A stretch of 64,000 nt of DNA. Source: Novispirillum itersonii (GTDB lineage: Bacteria; Pseudomonadota; Alphaproteobacteria; Rhodospirillales; Rhodospirillaceae). The position numbers were made by a program, and so were the translations under genes. The notes under the pieces are model-generated. The model did not search any database and was not told the origin of the DNA. It saw only the letters and a program-made list of their open reading frames with translations. Positions 28,168 to 39,157 of the stretch are shown here, in pieces. The number at the start of each line of letters is the position of its first letter. Within the stretch, counting starts at the first letter, position 1. The DNA lies in the NCBI RefSeq assembly GCF_014205675.1, contig NZ_JACIIX010000018.1:23712-87711 (forward strand). Direction: 5' to 3'.

Positions 28168-29193
28168 ATGACCACCGCCCCGCCCGCCCCTGTGCCTCCC
28201 CCATCCCGGCGGGTGACCGCCGATGATGTGGCGCGGCTGGCCGGTGTCTCCCGGTCCGCCGTTTCCCGGACCTTTACCCCCGGGGCCAGTGTCGCCGCCG
28301 ATAAGCGGGAACGGATTCTGGCGGTAGCGGAGCATCTCGGCTACCGCCCCAATTCGCTGGCCGCCAGCCTGAAATCGCAGTCCTCCAATCTGGTGGCGAT
28401 CGTCACCGGCAACCTTGGCAATCACTACGACAGCGTCATCACCGCCGAACTGGTCAAACGGCTGGCCGATATCGGCAAATGGGCGGTGGTGCTGGGCGAT
28501 ACCTCCGGCGATATCAGCAACTACGATATCCTTGATGTGCTGGCCTATCCGCTGGATGCCATGATCATCCGCGCTGGCAGCATTGATGAAGACACCGCCC
28601 GCAAGTGCATGAAGCTGAACGTCCCCCTGATCCTGTCCGGACGCTCCACCCCGATGGACGGGGTGGACTGTGTCGGCTGCGATAACGTCGGAGGGGCCCG
28701 GCTGGCAACGCAGGAGCTGATCCGGCGGGGCCGGACCCGGATCGGTTACATCGGCGGCATCAAATCCCTGACCTCGGAACAGGAGCGCCACGACGGCTTT
28801 CTGTCCGCCCTGTCCGAGGCGGGTCTCGCTCCGGCAGCCCTCGAATGGGCCGATTTCAGCTTTGAAGGCGGCCACGCCGCCGCCCTGCGTTGCCTGAACC
28901 GGACCACCCGGCCCGATGCCCTGTTCTGCTGCAACGACATCATGGCCATCGGAGCCCTGAATGCCGCCCGCCACGCGCTGGGCCTGCAGGTGCCGGAAGA
29001 TCTGGCCGTGATAGGCTTTGATGACATTGCCATGGCTGGCTGGCCCTGCTTCGGCCTGACCACCATCCGCAATTCCATCACCAACACCGTCGACACCATC
29101 ATGGACCTGCTGGAAAGCAGATTCCTGCACCCGGACCGCGCCGGAGAAACCCGGTGTATTGATCCCATCCTGATTTCCCGCGACACCCATTGA
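28168..29193 (+). CDS. LacI-family transcriptional regulator
   Basis: A 341-residue repressor. The helix-turn-helix is VTADDVARLAGVSRSAVSRT near residue 15 and the hinge region follows as PNSLAASLKS; the rest is a periplasmic-binding-like effector domain (ILSGRSTPMDGVDCVGCDNV, IGFDDIAMAGWP). It is divergent from the ABC/CoA-transferase operon and two palindromes lie between, so it probably controls that operon and itself. The upstream in-frame ATG at 28054 would start inside the operator region; the ATG at 28168 is preferred. The effector is likely a small polar ligand related to the ABC substrate. Confidence 0.9.
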   Translation: MTTAPPAPVPPPSRRVTADDVARLAGVSRSAVSRTFTPGASVAADKRERILAVAEHLGYRPNSLAASLKSQSSNLVAIVTGNLGNHYDSVITAELVKRLADIGKWAVVLGDTSGDISNYDILDVLAYPLDAMIIRAGSIDEDTARKCMKLNVPLILSGRSTPMDGVDCVGCDNVGGARLATQELIRRGRTRIGYIGGIKSLTSEQERHDGFLSALSEAGLAPAALEWADFSFEGGHAAALRCLNRTTRPDALFCCNDIMAIGALNAARHALGLQVPEDLAVIGFDDIAMAGWPCFGLTTIRNSITNTVDTIMDLLESRFLHPDRAGETRCIDPILISRDTH

Positions 29194-29204
29194 TCCCGGA
29201 TCCC

Positions 29205-29732
29205 ATGCCGCAGAAACATTCCCTCTGGCTGGTCCCGCCGCAGCCGCAGCGCGACCGCCTTGAAGATGCTATTGCCACCTTCTGCCAGACCACCGGTCTG
29301 CCTGCCTTCACCCCGCATGTCACCCTGCTGGGGGATATTCCGGCCTCGGCAGACGATATTTCCGCAGCCCTGACACCCCTGACCCGGACATGGAAGCCCC
29401 TGTCCCTGTCCCTGACCGAAACCCGGACCGGGGCGGACTTCTTCATGTCGTTCTATGCCTGCGTCACCGCCGGACCGGTGTTGGAAACCCTGCATCAGGC
29501 CTGCTGCCGACTGTTCCCCGACGCGGCAGTACCCCGGCAGTTCACCCCGCACATCAGTCTGGCCTATGGCCCGGCAACCGATGCTGACAAGGCACGGTTT
29601 ACCGCCACCGTCGCCCCGGATCTTCCCCTGACCTTCCCGGTTGACCGTGTGTTCATCGTCCGGTCCTCCAACGAAACCCCGATTGCGGACTGGGCATGTC
29701 TCCAGTCCCTTCCCTTTGGTGAGGCCTGTTAA
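29205..29732 (+). CDS. 2H phosphoesterase superfamily protein (cyclic phosphodiesterase-like)
   Basis: A 175-residue protein with the two HxT/S motifs that define the 2H fold: FTPHVTLLG and FTPHISLAYG, about 85 residues apart. The overall form resembles the plant/yeast cyclic phosphodiesterase branch rather than the LigT/ThpR branch. Such enzymes open 2',3'-cyclic phosphates or ADP-ribose 1'',2''-cyclic phosphate. It begins 11 bases after the LacI-family stop and its own stop is one base ahead of the next start, so all three are likely one transcript. The natural substrate is unknown. Confidence 0.78.
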   Translation: MPQKHSLWLVPPQPQRDRLEDAIATFCQTTGLPAFTPHVTLLGDIPASADDISAALTPLTRTWKPLSLSLTETRTGADFFMSFYACVTAGPVLETLHQACCRLFPDAAVPRQFTPHISLAYGPATDADKARFTATVAPDLPLTFPVDRVFIVRSSNETPIADWACLQSLPFGEAC

Positions 29733-29733
29733 G

Positions 29734-30546
29734 ATGACTCCCCTACCCGGCACCATTACCCTCGACGCCGTCAGCGCCATCGTCCGCGACGCCGGGGCCA
29801 TTGCCCTGCGGTTCCGCAACAGCGGTACCCTTGAAATCCGCGACAAGGGCGTGCAGGACCGGGTCACCGAGGCCGATACCACCGTGGAAAGCTATCTGCG
29901 CCGCCACCTGTCTGCCCTGTGTCCCGACGTCGGCTTCCTTGGCGAAGAAGGCGGGCTGAGTGAGGCCGACGGAGACTGGCTATGGGTGGTTGACCCCATC
30001 GACGGCACCGACAATTTCGTGCGCGGCATTGATCACTGGTCGGTTTCGGTGGGGCTGGTCCATCAGGGGCAGCCTGTCATGGGCGTGATCAGCCTGCCGT
30101 GGCAGGAGACCCAGTTCACCGCCGTCGCCGGACAGGGGGCCTTCAGGAACGGCACCCCGCTGCGGGTCAGCGGAGTGACAGACCCGCAGCGGGCGGCAAT
30201 CGCCATCGGCATTTCCCGGCGGATCTGCTTCCAGACCGGCTATCTGGACGTCCTGAAAGCCCTCTACGATCAGGGTATCGAGCATCGGCGCTTTGGCTCT
30301 GCCGCCTATTCCCTCTGTCAGGTGGCGGAAGGGATCGTCGAAGGATATGTCGAGTTGCATCTGAACCCATGGGATGCCGCCGCCGGTGTGCTGATCGCTG
30401 CCGAAGCCGGGGCTCATGTCCATCCCATCACCCTGTCAGATCCGGCTGGAGGACCCGTCTTTGTGGTAACCCCGGGTCTGAGGCACTGCCTGTCGATCCC
30501 GTCCCACTCTCTCCCTGTTGCTCAATCAGCACCCATGCGGCCCTGA
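29734..30546 (+). CDS. Inositol monophosphatase family phosphatase
   Basis: A 270-residue Mg2+-dependent phosphatase. Metal ligands are seen in GEEGG (the Glu of motif 1), in WVVDPIDGTDNFVRG (the DPIDGT motif) and in the C-terminal WDAAAGVLIAAEAGA. Family members dephosphorylate inositol phosphates, histidinol phosphate, PAP or sugar phosphates; sequence alone does not decide. It directly follows the 2H phosphoesterase gene. Its last 119 bases overlap the 3' end of the convergent response-regulator gene on the other strand. Confidence 0.88.
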   Translation: MTPLPGTITLDAVSAIVRDAGAIALRFRNSGTLEIRDKGVQDRVTEADTTVESYLRRHLSALCPDVGFLGEEGGLSEADGDWLWVVDPIDGTDNFVRGIDHWSVSVGLVHQGQPVMGVISLPWQETQFTAVAGQGAFRNGTPLRVSGVTDPQRAAIAIGISRRICFQTGYLDVLKALYDQGIEHRRFGSAAYSLCQVAEGIVEGYVELHLNPWDAAAGVLIAAEAGAHVHPITLSDPAGGPVFVVTPGLRHCLSIPSHSLPVAQSAPMRP

Positions 30547-31504
30547 CATCGAGAAAACGCGACAAATTCACCATGAACAGATCCACCAGCCGGGGATCAA
30601 AATGCGTCCCGGAGTCCCGGCGGATCTGTTCAATCGCCTGCTCAATCGGCCATGCCTCCTTGTAGGGGCGGCGCATTGTCAGGGCATCAAAGACATCGGC
30701 AATCGCCACAATCCGGGCCATTTCCGGGATATCCTCGCCAGCCAGACCATCCGGATATCCACTGCCATCCCATTTTTCGTGATGCCGCAGGGCAAGGACC
30801 GCCGCCAGCGTAAACACCGGGGCCGTGCTTTTTGACAGGATGCTGTACCCGATCCTCGTGTGGGTCCGCATAATCTCCCACTCTGCGGCATCCAGCGCGG
30901 CGGGCTTGCGCAGAATCGATTCCGGGATACCGATCTTCCCGGTATCATGCATCGGCGCCGCAAGTTCCAGCCTTTCACAGTCGGACTCGCTGTGACCGGC
31001 CAGCTCTGCCAGAACCCGGGCGTAGGCGGCCATCCGCCAGATATGCACCCCGGTATCCGTATCGTTATAATGCCCGGCCTCGCCCAGCATCGAAATGGCA
31101 TCGCGATAACTGCGCTCCAGACTGCTGGCGCGGACCAGATCCAGATGTGTCCGCACCCGGGCCCGCACCACCGGAGGAGAAATAGGCTTGGTGATGTAAT
31201 CGACCGCGCCAACCTCAAAGCCCCGGGTTTCGTCCATCGTACCGTCAAGGGCTGTTACAAAGATGACCGGAATCGCCGCCGTTCCCGGATTCTGCTGGAT
31301 CCTCTCGCAGACCTCATAGCCACTCAGGTCCGGCATCTGGACATCCAGCAGGATCAGGGATGGCCGGTGTTTGGTGACCGCCTCCAGCGCTTCATGCCCG
31401 GACCGGGCGAAAACCAGAGGGTGTATCCCCGCCAGAACCTGCCGCAGGGCTGCAAGGTTATGGGGTTGGTCATCCACAATCAGGATCGGACCGTTTGGCA
31501 TCAT
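30428..31504 (-). CDS. Response regulator with HD-GYP cyclic-di-GMP phosphodiesterase domain
   Basis: A 358-residue RpfG-type protein. The receiver domain covers 1-125 with phosphoacceptor Asp54 in LLDVQMPDLSG and acidic pair DD at 11-12. The HD-GYP domain follows, with HD at 186-187 (MHDTGKIG), HHE at 241-243 and GYP at 249-251, all intact, so cyclic-di-GMP hydrolysis is expected. Its start overlaps the stop of the hybrid kinase gene by four bases (ATGA), which marks the two as a signalling pair. The C-terminal 35 residues are low complexity and overlap the convergent phosphatase gene. Confidence 0.92.
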   Translation of the reverse strand: MMPNGPILIVDDQPHNLAALRQVLAGIHPLVFARSGHEALEAVTKHRPSLILLDVQMPDLSGYEVCERIQQNPGTAAIPVIFVTALDGTMDETRGFEVGAVDYITKPISPPVVRARVRTHLDLVRASSLERSYRDAISMLGEAGHYNDTDTGVHIWRMAAYARVLAELAGHSESDCERLELAAPMHDTGKIGIPESILRKPAALDAAEWEIMRTHTRIGYSILSKSTAPVFTLAAVLALRHHEKWDGSGYPDGLAGEDIPEMARIVAIADVFDALTMRRPYKEAWPIEQAIEQIRRDSGTHFDPRLVDLFMVNLSRFLDVRAAWVLIEQQGESGTGSTGSASDPGLPQRRVLQPDLTG

Positions 31505-34500
31505 GCACCCTCCTGATCAAGTTCCAGCTCACGCATCAAGGCCCTGATGGCCTGTTCCCCACCCCGGAAATCAAAGCTGCCAATCGCATGCCGGAGTGGC
31601 CGGAGACGGTCCGCTGGCAGATAGAGCGCCAACACCTCAAGATGCTGCTCAACACCATCCGGATTGTCGGCATCGCAGGCGGCAAGGGCCTTTTCCAGCA
31701 GCTCTTTCAGTTGGGACGGGTTCCCCACAACCGGCTCCCCGCCACCGTGCGGATCCGCGTCCTCCAGATAACCGGCAATGGAGGACAGGGCGGTCAACAG
31801 CGCTTTCTCCAGCCCTTCCAGCTCTTCCGTCGCAGCGACACCGTCGTGGAGAGACTGTTCCAGCCGCCCCGCCCACAAGGCGACCTCCCCCAGACCAAGA
31901 TTGGCCGCAACTCCCTTGATGGCATGGGCAAGTGCAGCCTGTTCACCCTGCGGCTTCGCCTTCAGGGTTGCGACCAGATCCTGATTCTCCTGCCGGAACT
32001 GCCGCAGGTACGCCTTGTAACGGGCTGGATCACGCCACACTTTGAGTGCCGTACCGACATCAAGCCCCGGCAGACCCGTTGTGGCCTCTGCCTTCCGGCC
32101 AACAGCCTCAGAACCGGCCGACTGCCGCTTCCCGCTCTCTCCTCGGGTGTGCCACTGGGTCAGAGCGCGCATCAACGCCACTGTCACGTCGACATCGAAG
32201 GGCTTGCCAACGAAATCATTCATCCCGGCGGCCAGTGCGGCCTCCCGCTGTTCCCGGAAGACACCGGCCGTCAGGGCGACCACCGGCACCTCCCCCAGCC
32301 CCGGCAGGGCCCGGATCCGCCGGGTTGCCTCACAACCGTCCATGCCCGGCATCTGAATATCCATCAAAACGATATCCATAGATTTCGGTTTTTCTTTCAG
32401 ATACTTGACCGCCGTCTCCCCATCCGGGGCCAGTGTGACCAGCGCCCCTTCCGCCGAGAGAATCATTTCGGCGACCTCCCGGTTGGTCGGGGCATCATCC
32501 ACGACCAGAACCCGCATGCCTGCCAGCCGTCTCTCTTCAGGCATATCCGGAATGATCACGCCTCCCCCCTCCCGGCGGCGGCGGGCCTGACTGACGGCGT
32601 TGTACAGGGAGGACGCCGTGATCGGCTTGACCAGAACCGCATCAGTCAACGCGCTGTCAGGCTCTGACAGAAGGGCCTCGCGGGAGTGGGCCGTAACCAT
32701 GACAATGATCGGGGCGGCATCTTCCGGAATCCTGTCCCGGATCGCCCGGGCTGTTTCCAGCCCGTCCATTCCCGGCATTTTCCAGTCCAGCATGATGATA
32801 TCATAGGCCGCACCGTGCTCCTGCGCCGTCAGCAGCCGGTGAATCACCTCTTCCCCGCTTTCGACCACCATTGCGGGCCAGCCGAGCTGTTCCGTCGTTT
32901 TCTTGAGGGCTGCCCGGGCGACATCATTGTCATCGGCAATCAGCGCACGGACGCTTTTCATATGCGGTTCGGAATACAGGGCATCTCCTGCCCGCTCGAA
33001 AGGCACCGCAAACCAGAACCGGCTTCCTTCTCCCGGCTGGCTTGAAACCCCGATTTCTCCCCGCATCAGGGCCACCAGCCGACGGCAGATCGCCAGTCCC
33101 AGTCCGGTTCCGCCAAAACGGCGGGTGGTGTCGCTGCCAGCCTGCGAGAACGCCGTAAAGATCTCCTGCTGCTTCTCCATGGGGATGCCAATCCCGGTAT
33201 CAGCCACGGAGAACCGCAGGAGCACCTGTTTCTCGCACTCCTCCAGCACCTCGCAGTAGACATGGACCTGCCCCACCTGCGTGAACTTGACCGCATTATT
33301 GGCCAGATTCATCAGAATCTGCGTCAGCCGCAGCGGATCCCCCACCAGATCAAGGTACCCTACCGGCGGGGGGGAGATGATCACCTCGATGTCGTGGGCC
33401 GCCGCATTGTGCGCAATGATGGTCGCCAGATCGTCGATGACGTTGTCCAGACGGAACGGCACATGTTCCAGTGTCAGGCCACCGGCCTCAATCTTTGAAA
33501 AATCAAGAATATCATTGATGATCGCCAGCAGGGTCTTGCCGGACTCGCGGATTTTCAGGGCCATCGAATAGACATCGTCCAGATGACGCGCCTGAAGCTG
33601 GAGATGGGCAATCCCCAGAATGGCATTCATCGGGGTCCGGATTTCATGGCTCATATTGGCCACAAAATCGGCCTTGGCCCGTCCCGCCGCCTCGGCTGCC
33701 TCAGCCCGCTCAGCCAGCTGTACATTCAGGCCTTCGACCTGACGGCGGGCCCGGACAATCCAGGCACAGCCCGCCGTCAGAACCGTAAAGATCAGGAGCA
33801 GGACAGGGCTGAAAGCCCGTAGGATCCCGGTCTTCAACTCCAGGATCTCTTTGCCGGGGATATGGGAAATAATGATCCAGCGATGCTGGTCAGGCCCGCT
33901 CACACCGGCCGCAATCCCCAGCTCCGGCGCGGTATCCCCCGCCTGGAATTCCTGTTCCGGGATAACACTCGCCCAAGTCCAGAGGCCATCCGGAAGCAGA
34001 CTCTGTCCGGACAGCATGACATTGATCTTCTCCCAGATCGCAGGAGACCGCTGGGTCATCGTGATCTGACGGTCAAACATGAAGCCCCATTCGTCCTCTG
34101 GCTGTTCCCCCATCAGCCAGTATCCCTGCTCATTGACCAGCGTTGAGATCCCCCGGAACGCCCTGACATCCTCCTGCGTCCTCAACAGGGTCTGCCCAAA
34201 GAAATTGATTACGAGAATCCCCCGGCGCGCCCCCTTTTCATCCTCCAGAGGGGCAGAAAGCCGGATTGTCGGCTTATAAGGCTTCTCAAGCTCACCATGT
34301 TCTATATTGAGGTCCAGACGGGAGGCATAAAGGTGCCCTGCGGGTAACTTCATCGCCTCAACGACGTAATCCCTGCCTGATTTATCCTGTAAATCCGCCT
34401 CCGGGACCCGCGCGACTCCATCAACGGTCCTGTTCAGCCGTAGAACCTCCAGCCCGGCAGGGTTGATGACACGGATCTGATCAATGCGATGCTGTGCCGT

Positions 34501-34830
34501 CATGTAAGGAACAAAGATCTCGGCCAGACGGTTCAGATATGTCGGAGTAAATGGCCCCACCCCCGCCCCGAGTTCCGGATGGTTGGCCAGATAGACGGCA
34601 TCCCCAGTCAGTTTCTGCGTCGCCTGCCGCAGTGACGAAACGGCAACCTTCACCTTGTTTGTCTGGCGTTCGGACAGGCGGTCAATCTCCAGCGAGGAGA
34701 TCTGATACATGTACAGGAGGCTCATACCGCCACAGATCAGCAGGACCGGCACAAACAGGCGCAGAAAATCCTGAAGGAACGACCGCGAAGAGAGGCGGGG
34801 ACTCTTGGGGATCTCCTTCATGTTTTCCAC
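31501..34830 (-). CDS. Hybrid sensor histidine kinase with two receivers and Hpt domain
   Basis: A 1109-residue membrane sensor. Transmembrane helices at about 22-44 and 338-360 bracket a periplasmic domain that looks dCache-like. Then come the dimerisation domain with His395 (NMSHEIRTPMN), the ATPase domain with NLANNAVKF and GTGLGLAICRRL, receiver one with Asp682 (MLDWKMPGMDG), receiver two with Asp824 (LMDIQMPGMDG), and an Hpt domain with His969 (LAHAIKGVAANLG). All phosphorelay residues are present. The likely output is the REC-HD-GYP protein encoded immediately downstream, giving control of cyclic-di-GMP in response to an external ligand. A second ATG nine bases in (34821) is an alternative start. 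Confidence 0.93.
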   Translation of the reverse strand: MENMKEIPKSPRLSSRSFLQDFLRLFVPVLLICGGMSLLYMYQISSLEIDRLSERQTNKVKVAVSSLRQATQKLTGDAVYLANHPELGAGVGPFTPTYLNRLAEIFVPYMTAQHRIDQIRVINPAGLEVLRLNRTVDGVARVPEADLQDKSGRDYVVEAMKLPAGHLYASRLDLNIEHGELEKPYKPTIRLSAPLEDEKGARRGILVINFFGQTLLRTQEDVRAFRGISTLVNEQGYWLMGEQPEDEWGFMFDRQITMTQRSPAIWEKINVMLSGQSLLPDGLWTWASVIPEQEFQAGDTAPELGIAAGVSGPDQHRWIIISHIPGKEILELKTGILRAFSPVLLLIFTVLTAGCAWIVRARRQVEGLNVQLAERAEAAEAAGRAKADFVANMSHEIRTPMNAILGIAHLQLQARHLDDVYSMALKIRESGKTLLAIINDILDFSKIEAGGLTLEHVPFRLDNVIDDLATIIAHNAAAHDIEVIISPPPVGYLDLVGDPLRLTQILMNLANNAVKFTQVGQVHVYCEVLEECEKQVLLRFSVADTGIGIPMEKQQEIFTAFSQAGSDTTRRFGGTGLGLAICRRLVALMRGEIGVSSQPGEGSRFWFAVPFERAGDALYSEPHMKSVRALIADDNDVARAALKKTTEQLGWPAMVVESGEEVIHRLLTAQEHGAAYDIIMLDWKMPGMDGLETARAIRDRIPEDAAPIIVMVTAHSREALLSEPDSALTDAVLVKPITASSLYNAVSQARRRREGGGVIIPDMPEERRLAGMRVLVVDDAPTNREVAEMILSAEGALVTLAPDGETAVKYLKEKPKSMDIVLMDIQMPGMDGCEATRRIRALPGLGEVPVVALTAGVFREQREAALAAGMNDFVGKPFDVDVTVALMRALTQWHTRGESGKRQSAGSEAVGRKAEATTGLPGLDVGTALKVWRDPARYKAYLRQFRQENQDLVATLKAKPQGEQAALAHAIKGVAANLGLGEVALWAGRLEQSLHDGVAATEELEGLEKALLTALSSIAGYLEDADPHGGGEPVVGNPSQLKELLEKALAACDADNPDGVEQHLEVLALYLPADRLRPLRHAIGSFDFRGGEQAIRALMRELELDQEGA

Positions 34831-35080
34831 CTTTCGGCATGCCCCGGAACCGGAGCTGCGTCAGCCACACCAAAAGACGCATCCGGCAATTGCATTCCCT
34901 ATTTAAGGGTGCAGCAATGATGGAACGCACGCAAGTCAGGAGACCGCCGGGAGGGAAGAGTTGTCTGCCCGTATACAGTCCCCGCAGACCCCCCTTTTTG
35001 CAGTCTGTGATGTTTGGCGACGACCGGTGTGTCAGAAGGTGCCGTTGTCCGCCGCTCTCCACGCTAATCCGCGATGAACC

Positions 35081-35107
35081 AAAAAAAGGGCCCCCGCAGG
35101 GGCCCCA
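35081..35107 (-). terminator. Terminator downstream of clpA
   Basis: On the minus strand GGGCCCC, loop TGC, GGGGCCC is followed by seven T (35087-35081). It lies 45 bases beyond the ancestral clpA stop at 35152, which supports that stop as the original gene end. The remaining gap 34831-35080 should carry the hybrid kinase promoter and shows no gene. Confidence 0.85.
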
Positions 35108-35151
35108 GTTTTCCATCAGCGACGTCAGTCAATGTGCTGTCCACCGGACCG

Positions 35152-37442
<2,291 letters not shown>

Positions 37443-37663
37443 GGGTCGTTCCCCTTTCCGTTCATAAGCGTGCCATTGGCACCTGTGCGGACCGGCGGGT
37501 GAAAGAACTGGGCGACAGCTGGGCAGGGATCCCCCTGCGGGTCCGGCGGCCGCACACCTCTTCCTCCGGCATCCGGTCGCGGATGCCTTATTATCGGTTA
37601 TTCCACAGTGCGGGGGGCTTACGGGACCGCCCCCGAACACTCAACGCGGATCTGTCGCGCCCC

Positions 37664-37990
37664 TTACTCACGCTCCAGCGTACATTGCAGCGGATGCTGA
37701 TGCTGCCGGGCCAGATCCATCACCAGGGTGACCTTGGTTTCGGCCACCTCGTAGGTGTAGACCCCACAGATCCCGACGCCGCGCTGATGCACATGCAGCA
37801 TGATTTCGGTGGCTTCCTCACGGTCTTTGTTGAAAAACCGCTCCAGTACATGAACGACAAACTCCATGGGAGTATAATCGTCATTCAGCATCAATACCTT
37901 GTACATGGACGGCTTTTTGGTTTTCGGTCTGGTCCGCGTTGCCACACCGGTTCCCGTGCCATGGTCATCCTGATGGTCGAAGTCACTCAT
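37664..37990 (-). CDS. clpS: ATP-dependent Clp protease adaptor ClpS
   Basis: A 108-residue adaptor that binds N-degron proteins and delivers them to ClpAP. The disordered N-terminus (rich in Asp, His, Gly, Thr) leads to the ClpS fold: [20 protein letters not shown], then [20 protein letters not shown] and a terminal HPLQCTLE. The Asn/Asp pair and Met that form the N-degron pocket are in NDDYTPM. It is 221 bases upstream of clpA on the same strand. With clpA broken this adaptor would have no partner, unless clpA is in fact intact. Confidence 0.95.
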   Translation of the reverse strand: MSDFDHQDDHGTGTGVATRTRPKTKKPSMYKVLMLNDDYTPMEFVVHVLERFFNKDREEATEIMLHVHQRGVGICGVYTYEVAETKVTLVMDLARQHQHPLQCTLERE

Positions 37991-38346
37991 AGAGAGGTCT
38001 GTCGGCTCCGTTTAGGGGGTCACGACCCGCCGGTCCCGCTGGCCCGGAAACGCTGCGCAACCGCCTGACGCCTCCGGATCCCACCGTCTTCCCGGTCTGG
38101 GCCTCCCCATTGTAACCGGCCCCTTACAGGAAGCGAACCGGCCTTGAAATCGAATATAGGCCGGAATTTTGCGGAGCGGGAGGGGGGGCAGTTCCTCAGA
38201 ACCATGAAAATCGGCATGATCCAGAGGAACTATACCAGTCAACCAATTGTTTTAACAAATTTTTCCAACAGTATCCCACTTTATCAATAGGGATTTAAGC
38301 CCGTCAAAACCTGCCAAACCGGCGGATTTTTCGCCCCACAGCCCCC
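37991..38346. other. Intergenic region upstream of clpS
   Basis: About 355 bases lie between clpS and the small gene on the same strand. The half nearest 38220-38330 is AT-rich (runs of TTTTAACAAATTTTT) and is the most likely place for the clpS promoter. I see no gene, RNA or strong hairpin in it. Confidence 0.4.
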
Positions 38347-38754
38347 TCAGTCTGACGGTGCAAGCCTGACGGAGATTCTTCCCAAAGCATCGCGATAGGG
38401 AAGCGCTGAGGCCTCTGCCACCGTCCAGCACAGTTCAACCGGATAGAGTCCCGGGCTGACAGCCTCCGACCCCGCCGGGGCTCCGGTTATACCGGCCTGC
38501 AAGGCACGGAAAGAATCCCGCATGGCCTGAAGGGTGGCTGCAGTCAGGATTTCCCCGCAGCGGAACACCTCCACCCAGACATCAAGACCCCGGTTTGCGA
38601 CGTCCGCCGCCACACGGACCACCCGGCCTGCCGCTTCAGCCTCAGCGGCCAGAACCGGCACCAGAGACGGAACAGGACCGACCCCACTCCACTGCCCGGC
38701 AGCAGACACCGGGAAAAAGCGGGACAGGGATGAATCACCGGAAACAGCCGACAT
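38347..38754 (-). CDS. Small hypothetical protein
   Basis: A 135-residue protein of unknown function. It starts at the second of two adjacent ATG codons because GAGGAGG is five bases before it. The first 45 residues are Ser/Pro/Val-rich. A helical stretch follows (LAAEAEAAGRVVRVAADVAN, DVWVEVFRCGEILTAATLQA, MRDSFRALQAGI), and the end (LYPVELCWTVAEASALPYR) looks like a small globular piece. The helix pattern is weakly reminiscent of phasin-like proteins, but I would not assign it. It stands alone and is divergent from the carboxypeptidase gene. Confidence 0.6.
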   Translation of the reverse strand: MSAVSGDSSLSRFFPVSAAGQWSGVGPVPSLVPVLAAEAEAAGRVVRVAADVANRGLDVWVEVFRCGEILTAATLQAMRDSFRALQAGITGAPAGSEAVSPGLYPVELCWTVAEASALPYRDALGRISVRLAPSD

Positions 38755-39025
38755 CATAGCCTCCTCAATTCCAATACGGTTGCTGCAATGCAGCATAGCA
38801 CGGCAGCGCAGACCCTCCCACCCGTTATTGTGCATTGCACCATTTCATTTTCTCTCCTCCGCTCCTGCCACAAAGTTTCCACATTTCTGCGGCATTCGGC
38901 CCTGCGGGTAAGGAATTATCCATATTTTCCTGTTGTCATGCCGTCATCCCCCGTTATCGCCGTGGACAGGGGATGAATGTTTTCCTAAGGTTACCAACGA
39001 GTCGCCTGTGGCTTGCCAGATCTGC

Positions 39026-39049
39026 CCGTAAATACAGCGGTATTTACGG
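39026..39049 (+). promoter_or_regulatory. Inverted repeat upstream of the D-Ala-D-Ala carboxypeptidase gene
   Basis: CCGTAAATAC (39026-39035) and GTATTTACGG (39040-39049) form a perfect 10-bp inverted repeat with a four-base spacer, about 110 bases before the carboxypeptidase start. Followed by ATTTTCC, it could be an operator, or a terminator of an upstream leader. The whole divergent gap 38755-39157 has no gene I can support. Confidence 0.5.
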
Positions 39050-39157
39050 ATTTTCCGGCAAATATGACCGTAGCGGGGCAAATGCCTCCGGCTGCGGCCC
39101 ACACTGGGGCACGGAACCGCAACCTGTCACTGATCGGCCAAATCAGGGGGAAGTACT

